Positions 10,565 to 19,307 of a DNA stretch of 64,000 bases are shown here, piece after piece. The stretch is from Trichodelitschia bisporula (lineage: Eukaryota; Ascomycota; Dothideomycetes; Phaeotrichales; Phaeotrichaceae), in contig ML996701.1 in assembly GCA_010356995.1 (NCBI GenBank), positions 550,963 through 614,962 on the forward strand, in the 5' to 3' direction. The notes under the pieces were generated by a model. The model searched no databases. It saw nothing but the letters and a program-made list of their open reading frames with translations, and had not been told where the DNA came from. Every line of letters starts with the position of its first letter. Within the stretch, counting starts at the first letter, position 1. Made by a program: the position numbers and the translations under genes.

Positions 10565-10936
10565 GATTTCCGTGAAGTAGGGGGGCAACAGGCAGTACTG
10601 GCTCAGGCGATGAAGTCGAGGCCATCTCCCATCCGCTGCTGCTCTTGCGGATGGTTACGATGACTTCCTGCGGCATCGTCACTGAAGGAACAGAGCCAGA
10701 CTCGCTGCTTACAGCCCCCGCCTCGTCTTCCTCCCTCCGCTGCGTCGCGCCCGCGCTCGCCGCCGCAGCACCAACCGGCATCCGCAGGCGCCCGGTGAGG
10801 GAGGGTGGGGTGGGAGAGAGTGGGGGGTTACTTCTCCGGGTTGTTAACCCGCAGGCCCCTGAGGCCGCGGAGGGTACTGGTACCCCGAGAGGGGCACCTC
10901 CTCTACGGCCTTCTGAGTGCTGTAGTAGCAGCCCAT
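10530..10936 (-). CDS. MGCYCS-family small protein, copy 2 (probably two exons)
   Basis: The first part starts at 10936 with MGCYYSTQKAVEEVPLSGY and a PPRPQGP motif, then meets an in-frame stop at 10844-10846 (30 residues if unspliced). The second part, in another frame at 10530-10781, carries VIVTIRKSSSGWEM and STSSPEPVLPVAPLL, which match the C-terminal half of copy 3. An intron between them is therefore likely; a G|GTTAAC donor or the later AA|GTAACC are candidates, but I could not fix the acceptor. Residue 5 is Tyr where the other copies have Cys, removing one potential palmitoylation site. About 100 bp of upstream sequence (GAAGTTGC.GAAGAG.GTGAG.AAAGAAAG) is shared with copy 3. Function is unknown. 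Confidence 0.45.
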
Positions 10937-11639
10937 TCTGTGGGATGAGGGTGGGGGGTTCTGAAAAATTAAGAGTTGGGATGGGTTTGGAAAAATTGAG
11001 AAGTGGGAGCAGAGTGTGAAGTTGCGGAAGAGTGTGAGAAAAGAAAGAAGTTGCGTGAGAAAGAGGCCTCAGTTACTGGCACCGTAGTGACAGGCACCGT
11101 AGTAACAGGCCATCCACCCCAGCAGCGTATGCACTAAAACCAGGCCCTACGCATTGTGAGATGGTTGCGAAGAGAAATGAGCCAGCGGCAGCGCGTGTTT
11201 TCGCGGCTACAGATGCTGTCAGCCAATGTCATCATATAAATGCACTTGCCTGGTAGGATTCTGTGACATCCTGCGGCGACACAACCATGGTCAATTCACC
11301 GTCGGAAGGTGGCCGCGTAATCGGCTCCGCAGCGGATATCGCCTTAATCGTCGTTAAAGATGGCTAGAGAGTACCATCTTGCAGTCGATGCTTGATCCAC
11401 CTACCTCCGAACTCCGGTCTTGCGTAAGAAATTCATAAAATGACGCCGTGATTGAGGTCTTGATGAATGTTGAAAGTATTGGTTTGGGAATGGAGAGAAG
11501 AGGAACAGATCTGTCCGGGACTACAGGATGGGAGCAAAGGCTCGCACACAGGCGAAAGCATCTGGGTAAACCAAAGATTGAAGGAGGAGAGGAAGAGAGG
11601 AAGGGAGGAACAAGAATATTGATGGAGAGAGCAGACTCA

Positions 11640-11800
11640 TACAAGTGGAAATGAAAGCAAAGCTTGATGAGAGATGCTCCCCCAAGGTGGTCGAAGGGGC
11701 ACTCGGTATAAGTACAAACCGTGCTCCCCATCTCCTGCCAATGCTCCTGATGCTACTGCCATGTGCAGAGTGTAAACAAGTCCCCATGTCCTACCCCAGG
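11640..11800 (+). pseudogene. Coding-like fragment A of an inverted pair
   Basis: Read on the plus strand, this stretch gives a peptide with CSPKVVEGALGISTNRAP then LLPMLLMLLP and KQVPMS. It resembles the minus-strand peptide of fragment B (12100-12270): SPK.VE...GI..N..P..LP.L...LP....K..MS, roughly 40% identity over about 42 positions by eye. Both are flanked by unrelated sequence. It probably derives from a duplicated gene or element; the family is unknown. Confidence 0.35.
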
Positions 11801-12099
11801 AGTAGTATGAGCCTGCCTCCTATCTCTCAGCGCCTGTTAATAATACAACTGCGACGGAACATGGTTGCCAGAATGACATATGCACCTCCCCACATCACAG
11901 AGACTCTCTGGAATATGAATACGATGTCCTTCAATGCTCCTTCGATAATCAGATCGCAGCAGGCCTTCAAGTACCGCCTGCCGCTCGTCGTGCATTAGCG
12001 TCTGCCGAAGGAAGGAATTGATGTGGGGAAATACATATATTGTGATGGCAAGTATGACTTCCCCTTACTGTGTCGTTAGCAGAAGCTAGGAGACATGGG

Positions 12100-12270
12100 G
12101 TAGGCCCACATCACTTGCAAGGTAGGAGACATTGTTTTTTTTATGCCATTGTGTGGCAGTATTATTACGAGACTTGGAAGGCGATATGGTTCATCGTTCA
12201 TGTCTATGCCTGGTGGCTCCTCAACCTTTTTAGGCGAGGCGTCCTTCCATTCACACTTGATTTCGCTCCT
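12100..12270 (-). pseudogene. Coding-like fragment B of an inverted pair
   Basis: On the minus strand it reads SPKKVEEPPGIDMNDEPY then RLPSLVIILP and KKTMS, similar at the protein level to fragment A about 300 bp away on the opposite strand. The nucleotide identity is clearly lower than the peptide similarity, which suggests past coding constraint. It is not recognised as a known family. Confidence 0.35.
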
Positions 12271-13249
12271 GCTCACGTACGTGGCCCTACTCACTACGTC
12301 AGGAATGGCTGTCGACCAAGGGAAAGTATGGCCGCATGCACTGAGCCAGGGTGTAACGGAGAGACCCTATCATCGCCAAGGATGGGCGCAATTCACAAGA
12401 CGGGTCGTACGGAGGCATGTGACACATAGAAAACATGACAAGCGTCAGCGAACTGTTGGAAGTCATTATTACTATATACATGTAAAAGGATACTGACCGG
12501 GGATTTCAGCAATTGAACACTCGGTGAAGATATTAAAAGCTAATCAAGGCTATGCGAGTAGATATCATGACCAACTTACCGCGAGTGCACCGAACCTGGC
12601 ACTCAGGTGCATCGTGTATAGCAGGAGGGGCATCGAAGGCCGAAGCGATGGAAGACAAGACCATGACTGGTGCAAATGCATTCCAGGAGAAAGCTCCAAC
12701 GGCCCCAGAACCGCGAAAACTAATGTCCAAAACTTCACCGAAGACCTTCTGTCAGATTCCAAAATCGAACCGATGACAGGTAAACGCATCTTCCGCCATC
12801 ATTTCCGCGTCCAATGTGGAGAAGGGTCTGTTTGGTGATCGACGGCCCTATTGACAGCAAGTGAGCATTATTACATGGTCAAACTGGAATCTGTGCAGGA
12901 AACTTAACAATGGTTGGCTGAGCAACCTGCATACGGTGGGCAATTGATGGGCAGCCCGTGGAGATAAAGAAAGAGTCGGGACGACGGGGTGAAGCTGTCA
13001 TATCACAAGGCGCTGTATTTAACTATTTCACAGCAGCGGTGAACCATGCAATTGTCGAGACGGTGATGGGGGTGCAGTGAGGGCGCGAGACTTTACCGAA
13101 TCAGAGCAGGCAGCGCGGTGTGAAAGGCGGTGGTTTCTAGTAGATGGATAGCGATGCTGATTCGGAACAGAGGAGAGGGGCGGTCCTAACCCAAGAGTTG
13201 TGATGGGTGCGCCGGGATGGCTTTGTTGTGGACTCGTGAACGGCTTGCT

Positions 13250-13552
13250 GCGTATCGTGTGCTGCGGAGGGTGGGCTGTGGATGGTGAGTTGCGGATGGC
13301 GAGGTGTGGGTGATGAATTGTGGATGATGAACTTCAGATGTTGAATTGTGGATGATGAATTGTAGATGGCGAGGCGTGGGTGATGAATTGTGGATGGCGG
13401 GGTTTGGATGATGAATTGTGGATGGCGGGGTGTGGATGATGAACTGTGGATGGCGGGGTGTGGATGGCGAGTTGGAGATGGCGAGGTGTGGATGGCGTGG
13501 TGTAGATGGTGAGTTGGGGATGGCGAGATGTGGATGATGAACTGTGGAGGGA
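13250..13552. repeat. Minisatellite of about 15/30-bp GATGATGAATTGTG-GATGGCGGGGTGTG units
   Basis: Variants of GGATGATGAATTGTG and GATGGCGAGGTGTG alternate about 20 times. The array is irregular and has no spacer-repeat structure, so it is not CRISPR. The reverse strand is open for over 200 codons simply because the repeat lacks stops. Confidence 0.8.
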
Positions 13553-13611
13553 TTACAGACAAGAATGCAAGGAAATCAACACCGGCGCGTGGGTGAGATT
13601 CAAGAGAAGGG

Positions 13612-13787
13612 AAGACGCAAGGGAAGGGTAGAGACACAAAAGAAGGGAAGATACGCAAGAGAAGAGAAGACACACAAGACAGAGGAAGCCACACGAGAAG
13701 AGAAGACACACACGAGAAGAGAAGATACACACGAGAAGAGAGACCAACACGAGAAGAGAAGACACGCAAGAGAAGGGAAGACACACT
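13612..13787. repeat. Purine-rich minisatellite, units near CACACGAGAAGAGAAGA
   Basis: Units of about 17-20 bp with AGAAGAGAAGACACAC recur about nine times with small changes. No gene is implied. Confidence 0.8.
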
Positions 13788-13812
13788 AAGGAATCAAACA
13801 TTGATCTGCAAC

Positions 13813-13934
13813 TACAACACCACAAAACATCGTGAAAGAGAGAAGAGACACGTTGTGGAAGAGAAAAGCTAAATACAACACTACAAAACATCATGAAAGA
13901 GAGAAAAGAGACGTTGCTCAAGGGAAATGCTAAC
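13813..13934. repeat. Two-copy tandem repeat, 61-bp period
   Basis: TACAACACCACAAAACATCG at 13813 recurs as TACAACACTACAAAACATCA at 13874, with the rest of the unit (GTGAAAGAGAGAAGAGAC..., GAAAGCTAA/GAAATGCTAA) also conserved. Confidence 0.8.
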
Positions 13935-14026
13935 ATACAAAGACATAAACACCAAACACCAAACACCAAGCACAATACAAAAAACCAATTACCAACATAC
14001 AAACACCATCCACCATGCACAACCAA

Positions 14027-14265
14027 GAGCAGCGACCGACAATCCCTGAGGAAAAGCTAAGCTGCGATGTTAACAGAGTGAGAGATCAAGAGACTGAGAA
14101 CAAACCGAGAGAAGGAAACGATTACACCACCATCCGCCATGTACACCCAGTAACCATTGAGATCATCGAAGAGCAGCGACCGACGAGCCCGGAGGCATGT
14201 TGAAGCTGCAACGTGTTAAGAGGAGGAGAGAAGCCACGAGAGTGAGAACAAACCGAGTGACAGAG
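14027..14265. repeat. Two-copy direct repeat, 144-bp period
   Basis: GAGCAGCGACCGAC at 14027 recurs at 14171, and both are followed by similar stretches (CTGAGGAAAAGCTAAGCTGC / CGGAGGCATGTTGAAGCTGC) and by GAGAACAAACCGAG. The two ends encode QEQRP-like and EEQRP-like peptides, so the repeat could derive from coding DNA; that is inference. Confidence 0.7.
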
Positions 14266-14274
14266 GATGAGCCT

Positions 14275-14781
14275 CTAGAAGACAGAGGGCTCACCCCAAT
14301 CACCCCGCCTCAGCGGTGGGGCTGGGACGACTGGCTCCGAAGAGGACGACGAAACCGTTTCAACAGTCTCGATGGTTTCCCACCCGCTGCTGCTGCGGCC
14401 GGTGGTAACGATGAAGACCGTTGAGACGGCCTCGACGTCCTGGCCTGAGCCACTCGCGCCAGCCCCACTTCTGGGGGGAGGCAGTGGGCGCCCCGACAGC
14501 AGCATGCGAGGGGCACGGATCGGCGGCGGGATAGGGGTACCTGGCCGCGCAACTTGGCAGTTGGCAGGAGGGGAGGCTTGGGGAGTGGGGGATGGGGGGG
14601 GCGAGAGAGGGGAGGGAGTGAGGAGAGTGGGGGAGATGGGGAGAGGCGAGGGAGCGAGGGAGGGAGGGAGGGAGGGGAGAGGCGGGGGGAGAGGGGGCAC
14701 TTGCCCGGGTTCAGGCCGAGGAGGGTACCCCGTGAGGGGCACCTCCTCCAACATCTTCCTTTTGCTGCAATAGCAGCCCAT
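14275..14781 (-). CDS. MGCYCS-family small protein, copy 3 (fullest copy, 168-residue frame)
   Basis: The frame begins MGCYCSKRKMLEEVPLTGY with a PPRPEPGQ motif, runs through a long Pro/Ser/Leu-rich stretch (about residues 28-95), and ends with STVFIVTTGRSSSGWE followed by a Ser-rich stretch and EPVVPAPPL. Beginning and end both match copy 2; the middle does not. The Pro-rich middle starts at CAA|GTGCCC (intron start 14700), aligned with CCCGGAGAA|GTAACC of copy 2, so it may be an in-frame-open intron rather than protein; I could not settle the acceptor. Gly2, Cys3 and Cys5 suggest dual acylation and membrane anchoring. The upstream region (14840-14890) is shared with copy 2. Function is unknown and I know no named family. 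Confidence 0.5.
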   Translation of the reverse strand: MGCYCSKRKMLEEVPLTGYPPRPEPGQVPPLPPPLPSLPPSLAPSPLPISPTLLTPSPLSPPPSPTPQASPPANCQVARPGTPIPPPIRAPRMLLSGRPLPPPRSGAGASGSGQDVEAVSTVFIVTTGRSSSGWETIETVETVSSSSSEPVVPAPPLRRGDWGEPSVF

Positions 14782-15379
14782 TGTTTGGGGGGGTTGAAAA
14801 ATGGAAAAAGTGGAGTGGGTGAGCGGTTTGTTTGAACTGACAGTAGCTGGTTGAAGTTGCTGAAGAGCGTGAGGAAAGAAAGAGGGAGGAAGAGGTGGGC
14901 GCGGCGGGTACTTAAAGGAAGGCGCTGCCTGACCAAGGAAGCTCCGATGGGGGTTTTTCCGGCGCTGACGACCCTCGCCAGTGCGATGTCAGTGGCATGC
15001 CTGGGGCAGCTGGCTCCTCCATTGGCGGTGGGACGGGCTCTGGACTCAGGGCAGTGGCCTGAGAGGGGCGACGGTGAGTCCAAATCGGGGTTACGGTGAG
15101 GCAAGATTGCGAGGGGGTCGCGACTTTGCGCGTTCACCTGGTACGCGTAAAGCACAACGGTTGGCCACTCCAAGTTCTGAGTGCATTCGTTGGCTCGATA
15201 AGAGTTTCAAGTGCTCCACCGTGCCCGTCATACCACCAGCCCCCCGTCCACTACAACGCGTCCTGGTTCGCCGTCAACCCGACGACGCGTCTGGCATGTG
15301 CAATTGCGTGCTTCAGAGATGGTGGCAACGAAGCACGCAATCGCACATGCCAACGAAGCACGCAATTGCCAGGTGAAGC
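14782..15379. other. Intergenic, nothing recognised beyond the shared MGCYCS leader
   Basis: The first 110 bp share the GAAGTTGC.GAAGAG.GTGAG.AAAGAAAG leader with copy 2. The rest holds short ORFs without resemblance, and a local near-repeat of GCAATTGCGTG / AACGAAGCACGCAAT near 15300-15365. Confidence 0.5.
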
Positions 15380-17055
15380 CTAAGGCAGCGGTGGCGCCAT
15401 CCCAATCTCGACGAACTGCTTGAAGACATCGCGAATAGACTCTGTGGAGTTGACGTGCCCTTGCCATCCCATCGACCTTGCCTTGTCCATGCTAGTCAAA
15501 GGTTAGCCCGGGCTGCAATGGTAATGGAAGGGGGGAGGTGGTGATGGAGTGAAGGAGGGGGGATGGAAGGGGGGAGGTGGTGATGGAGCGNNNNNNNNNN
15601 NNNNNNNNNNNNNNNNNNNNNNNNNNNNNNNNNNNNNNNNNNNNNNNNNNNNNNNNNNNNNNNNNNNNNNNNNNNNNNNNNNNNNNNNNNNNNNNNNNNN
15701 NNNNNNNNNNGAGGAAGGGGGGGGAGGGATGGGGAGGTGAAGGGTGGAAAGAGAGAGCAGCTGGTGAGCGACATGTTGACCATCAGGAAGGTGAGGCAGA
15801 AGGGACTTACCTGAAGTACACAGTCTGCGACCACGAGATAGCAGCATCAGTGAACGAAAAGATCCTATCCACATCGCGGAGTTCCTTATCTTTCAAGTTG
15901 TGTTTGGCCGCCAGCTCCTGCCATGCCTTTGCCACCTTAGGCTGCTTCGCCCAGTCCACAAGCCGGAACTTGTACCGAATCTTGCGGTTGGGGCCGAACC
16001 TGTGGGGTCAGATGATGGAACACACCAAGGGATGATGGACTTACCCTCGCGGCGGCGTTGAGTGACGCAGCGTAATCTCGGTATACTCATCATCCGGGTT
16101 AGGGCGCGTATATTCGAGACCATACCACGCCGCCAACTTCGGCCAGAACTTGCCCCATGAGAACGCACTGTCGTCACACGCATTGAAGACCTCGTTCGCG
16201 GCTCGGTCGGTCAACACGGACCACTCTTCGAGATAGGCGTTCAGCTGCGCGGTGCTCTGCACTTGGATCGTCTCCCAGGCGCTGAGGTCGGCCGGATACT
16301 CCAGTGGCTCGCCAAGGTGCTTGCATACCGAGGCGTACACGGCGAGCGGGAAGCACACGTTCATAGCGGCATCAGGGACGGCACCTAGGATGAAGCTTGG
16401 CCGAGCTACGTTCCATTTGATGCCGTGCTTTTTGCAGTAGGCCCACAAGGCATCTTCCTGCGGGTAGTAGAAGTTGGGCTCCAGGGTGACACGGGAATCG
16501 GATTCCTCTTGCGGCGTCGGGGCGGGACCGAGATGCAGGCCGTAGTTCTTCGCACCAGTTTGGAGCATGATCCGTTTGGGCTTGATGCTGGCGATGGGCA
16601 GGGCCTCCAGGAGATTGGTCAAGAGAAGCGTGTTGATCCGGGACATTTCCTCAGCATTGGACCAGAGCGCGTCACCCTCCTTCGGCTCCACTTGGATGTA
16701 GGAGAAGAAGAAGACATAATCCCTGGAACCGTCAGTTATCTGTCACACGTGAACCGAAAACATACGCCTTGACGCCATGCTCCTTCAGTACGGCTGCAAT
16801 CTCCTCCGGCGACTTCAGAAAGTCGAGCGGGATGTGGGTTGCGTTCTTCGGCAAGCCGCCCGGTATCAGGGGAGGCCGACGCGACAGACAGTAAATTTTC
16901 GCCCACCGGTCCGGGCTCTCTCCTAGCACACGCGTCATATAATGGCCCGAGATGCCATTGGCCCCGGTGACGACCGCTGTCAAGCCCTTGATGGAAGGGT
17001 CAAAGACAGGCAGGCCATGGAAGATACCCTTATCCTGGACTTGATACACAGACAT
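15380..17055 (-). CDS. PRISE-type NAD(P)-dependent short-chain reductase (atypical SDR)
   Basis: Four exons (16766-17055, 16045-16722, 15811-15999, 15380-15491) give 422 residues in frame. The N-terminus has the Rossmann motif TGANGISG (about 31-38) and a basic RRPP that fits NADPH binding. GAKNYGLHLGP and FYYPQEDALW are the PRISE signatures (progesterone 5-beta-reductase/iridoid synthase-like family), the latter carrying the catalytic Tyr. The C-terminus ends SMGWQGHVNSTESIRDVF...MAPPLP. Family members reduce activated C=C bonds of enones or enals; the substrate here is unknown. Introns 16723-16765 and 16000-16044 are ordinary; the third (15492-15810 as assembled) contains a minisatellite and a sequence gap, so its true length is unknown. 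Start chosen from the conserved N-terminus and a TATA box about 85 bp upstream. Confidence 0.88.
15526..15760. repeat. Minisatellite with GGAGGTGGTGATGGAG units, interrupted by a gap
   Basis: GGGGGGAGGTGGTGATGGAG recurs before the N run and similar G-rich sequence (GAGGAAGGGGGGGGAGGGATGG) follows it. The repeat lies within the last intron of the reductase gene and is the likely reason the assembly broke here. Confidence 0.75.
15591..15710. other. Assembly gap (120 N)
   Basis: Run of N flanked on both sides by the same G-rich minisatellite; the true length is unknown. Confidence 0.99.
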
Positions 17056-17137
17056 GGTGAAGTTGAAGCAGAAGCAGAAGCAGAAGGAAATGGACGAAGC
17101 TCAATACTGACTACTGAGTCAACGTCAACTTGCCTGG

Positions 17138-17143
17138 TTTATA
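17138..17143 (-). promoter_or_regulatory. TATA box of the PRISE-type reductase gene
   Basis: TATAAA reads on the minus strand about 83 bp upstream of the ATG at 17055, within GGGGTATAAACC. Between it and the start is a (GAAGCA)-type purine-rich tract. Confidence 0.55.
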
Positions 17144-17557
17144 CCCCTCCTCATCTGCCGCCAACGTCCGGCTATGCCCATCCGTTGCCGAAACAGACAG
17201 CGATCACCGCCTTCTCAACCCCGCTTTTGACACATGAACATGCCCATCGCTATGGCACATGAAAGGAAACACAAGGCGATGCCAATACATCGAGAGAAGA
17301 GGGGTAAAGGTGAGTGTTAAGGGGGGAGACGAGCGGGGTGAGGTTGGTTTAGTGTTGGCGCCTCTGACAAGCGGGAAGATGTTTTCCCCGCATCCGGGCC
17401 CAGCCTCTGAAGGGCAAAGCGCGCGGCGCGTTGGCCTGCGGAACATCACCTTTGCATTCGCAGATCGATTTGGAGGCTACGGCCTCCAGTCCGGACTACT
17501 GCGCTGACCGACTAGTTCTAGCTGCTGATAGATAGGATATAAGAAGACTTGGTTCTC

Positions 17558-17945
17558 GGAAGGCTTTGAAATCAACTGTCAAACACGCCTTCGAGATAGC
17601 GGCCCTCCCTCGACAGGTCGCCCTCCAAACGGGGCCTCTAGCCCACCTTCGCAATCATCGACGCGATACCCGATCATCGGAAGGCTTTGAAATCAATGAC
17701 CATACGCGCCTAAGAAATACTGACCATTCTCTCGACAGGTCGCCCTTCCGCGAGGCCTCTCACATCCCTTCGCAATCCGACAAGCCGCATAGATGCGATA
17801 AATAAGGCCCAGATCATCGGAAAGCTTTGAAATCAACTAGCATACGCGCCTACGAAATGCTGACATCCCCTCCACAGATCGCCCTTCAACGGGGACTCTC
17901 ACCTCTCTTCGCAACCAGAACACCGTGTCCGCCAAAGTTGGTCCT
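17558..17945. repeat. Three-copy tandem repeat, about 121-140 bp units
   Basis: CGGAAGGCTTTGAAATCAA occurs at 17557 and again at 17678, and CGGAAAGCTTTGAAATCAA at 17818. Each is followed by ACGCGCCT-like, GACAGGTCGCCCT, GGGGCCTCT and CTTCGCAAYC segments. The copies differ by point changes and small indels. Confidence 0.8.
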
Positions 17946-19307
17946 CGTTGCTGCTTCTTCGCACTCCCGCCTACCTAGACCGGCGCCGTGGCCTGTAAAC
18001 TCATGATAAATGCGAGTCGGTCGGCCTTCGAAACATCCTTTGCGAGTTCGGGATTTCGGTCGACGCGATGATACACGACTTCAGCAGAAAAGGATGCATA
18101 TCCATGATACATCTGGTCAGGCCGCTGATAGAGGTGGACCATCCCGGCGGCTCAGACTTGAATCCTTGGCCGTGGTCAGCGCTGCAACCAAGCGCCGCCT
18201 CGAAAGTCCGACCGATGAGATGAACCGCCTTGTCACTGTGGACCGTGAACACCTTTCAAAGGCAATGTTTCAGATTCAACAATCTTATCTTAAGGAGTAG
18301 AAGGGTCACCAAAGCTAGGATACAATACTCCTCCATCCCATCTCTAAGGATAGGCAATCCTAGGAGCTCTGCCGGCTGGTACCGGCTCCAAATGGAAGCC
18401 ATCGCTCATTCACGACGGTAATCGCGATGAGGGTCCCGTGACACGTCTTATGGGCACTTTTCATCGCTACGAACAAGGCCTGTGGTACGCCGCCGTAATC
18501 TCGTTCAAGCTAACGGCATGTATCGCCCCAGTCTCCGCGTTTGCAGCGTATGCCAAGTCTCTCCAACGCAGGTCAAACAACGAGCAGACCGGTACAATTT
18601 TATTGAGACTGATACGGACGCATAGCTCGCCTATCGCGAGAATGATGCGCGTTGGAGCCGGTGTCGTACATGTGACGAAGTCCAAAGGGCGCTGGAAAGG
18701 CTCCGTAGCAGACACCTGGTGCCGGGTCATCACCCGGGCTCTTGCGTTCCGGCAGGGACTCGGGGGATTTGGAGGTCTTTGCATGTTTTTGGTGGTTCGG
18801 TGATGTAGGCAGCTTCGCGCCAAAAGACGGCGACAACATTCACAACGGGAGCAGAACTCTTGTCTCTTTCCCATAGCGCCAGAGACATCATCGCCCTCCT
18901 GCGCTATATACACCAAATTTGGTTTGTGTTTTGACACCTCCATTCTCATCTTCTGCGATAATCGACGTACTGTAGACATCGTTAATCGTGACGTCGCCAA
19001 GTTATCATCAAAAATTGCGTCACATGGTCTCCTCCCCGGGTATGAAGTAGCTGTGAAGCAATTTCTGGAGACTGATTCAAGGATGTACACGCAAGACACC
19101 CGTCAGATCATGCCGCTGTACGTCACAACGAGGGGAAGCACGAAATGATAGTCAAGTTTGTTCATCAAAGAGAAGGATATGGAGGGACAAGGAAGCATCC
19201 GCATACTAGCCATCCAATGCACTCACTTCGCTCTCACTTCGCTCTCAGGTCCATCAGCCTCGCATTACCCCATCCCCATCATCACCCATTAGTTCAACTC
19301 CCCCCTA

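Larger units (their letters stand above)
10937..14274. other. Repeat-rich gene-poor stretch between MGCYCS copies 2 and 3
   Basis: No gene is supported. It contains the shared leader of copy 2 (10940-11075), an inverted pair of related coding-like fragments (11640-11800 and 12100-12270) and four tandem-repeat blocks from 13250 to 14265, listed separately. Confidence 0.5.
17056..19307. other. Intergenic stretch, no recognised gene
   Basis: It holds the reductase promoter and a three-copy repeat (17558-17945). ORFs such as the minus-strand 18467-19099 frame show no family features and weak coding character. Nothing else is supported. Confidence 0.45.

Noticed and set aside
13250-13552. Possible CRISPR-like array
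   Set aside because: Units are irregular 15/30-bp minisatellite variants without unique spacers, and the organism is a fungus.
13137-13784. 215-codon minus-strand ORF over the minisatellites
   Set aside because: It is open only because the repeats lack stop codons on that strand; the product is a Ser/His/Pro repeat with no family resemblance.
14310-15173. 287-codon minus-strand ORF overlapping the MGCYCS copy 3
   Set aside because: It is a different frame over Pro-rich DNA, not shared with copy 2, while the MGCYCS frame is shared.
18467-19099. 210-codon minus-strand ORF
   Set aside because: No recognisable motif, no splice-supported extension, and composition unlike the real genes of the window.
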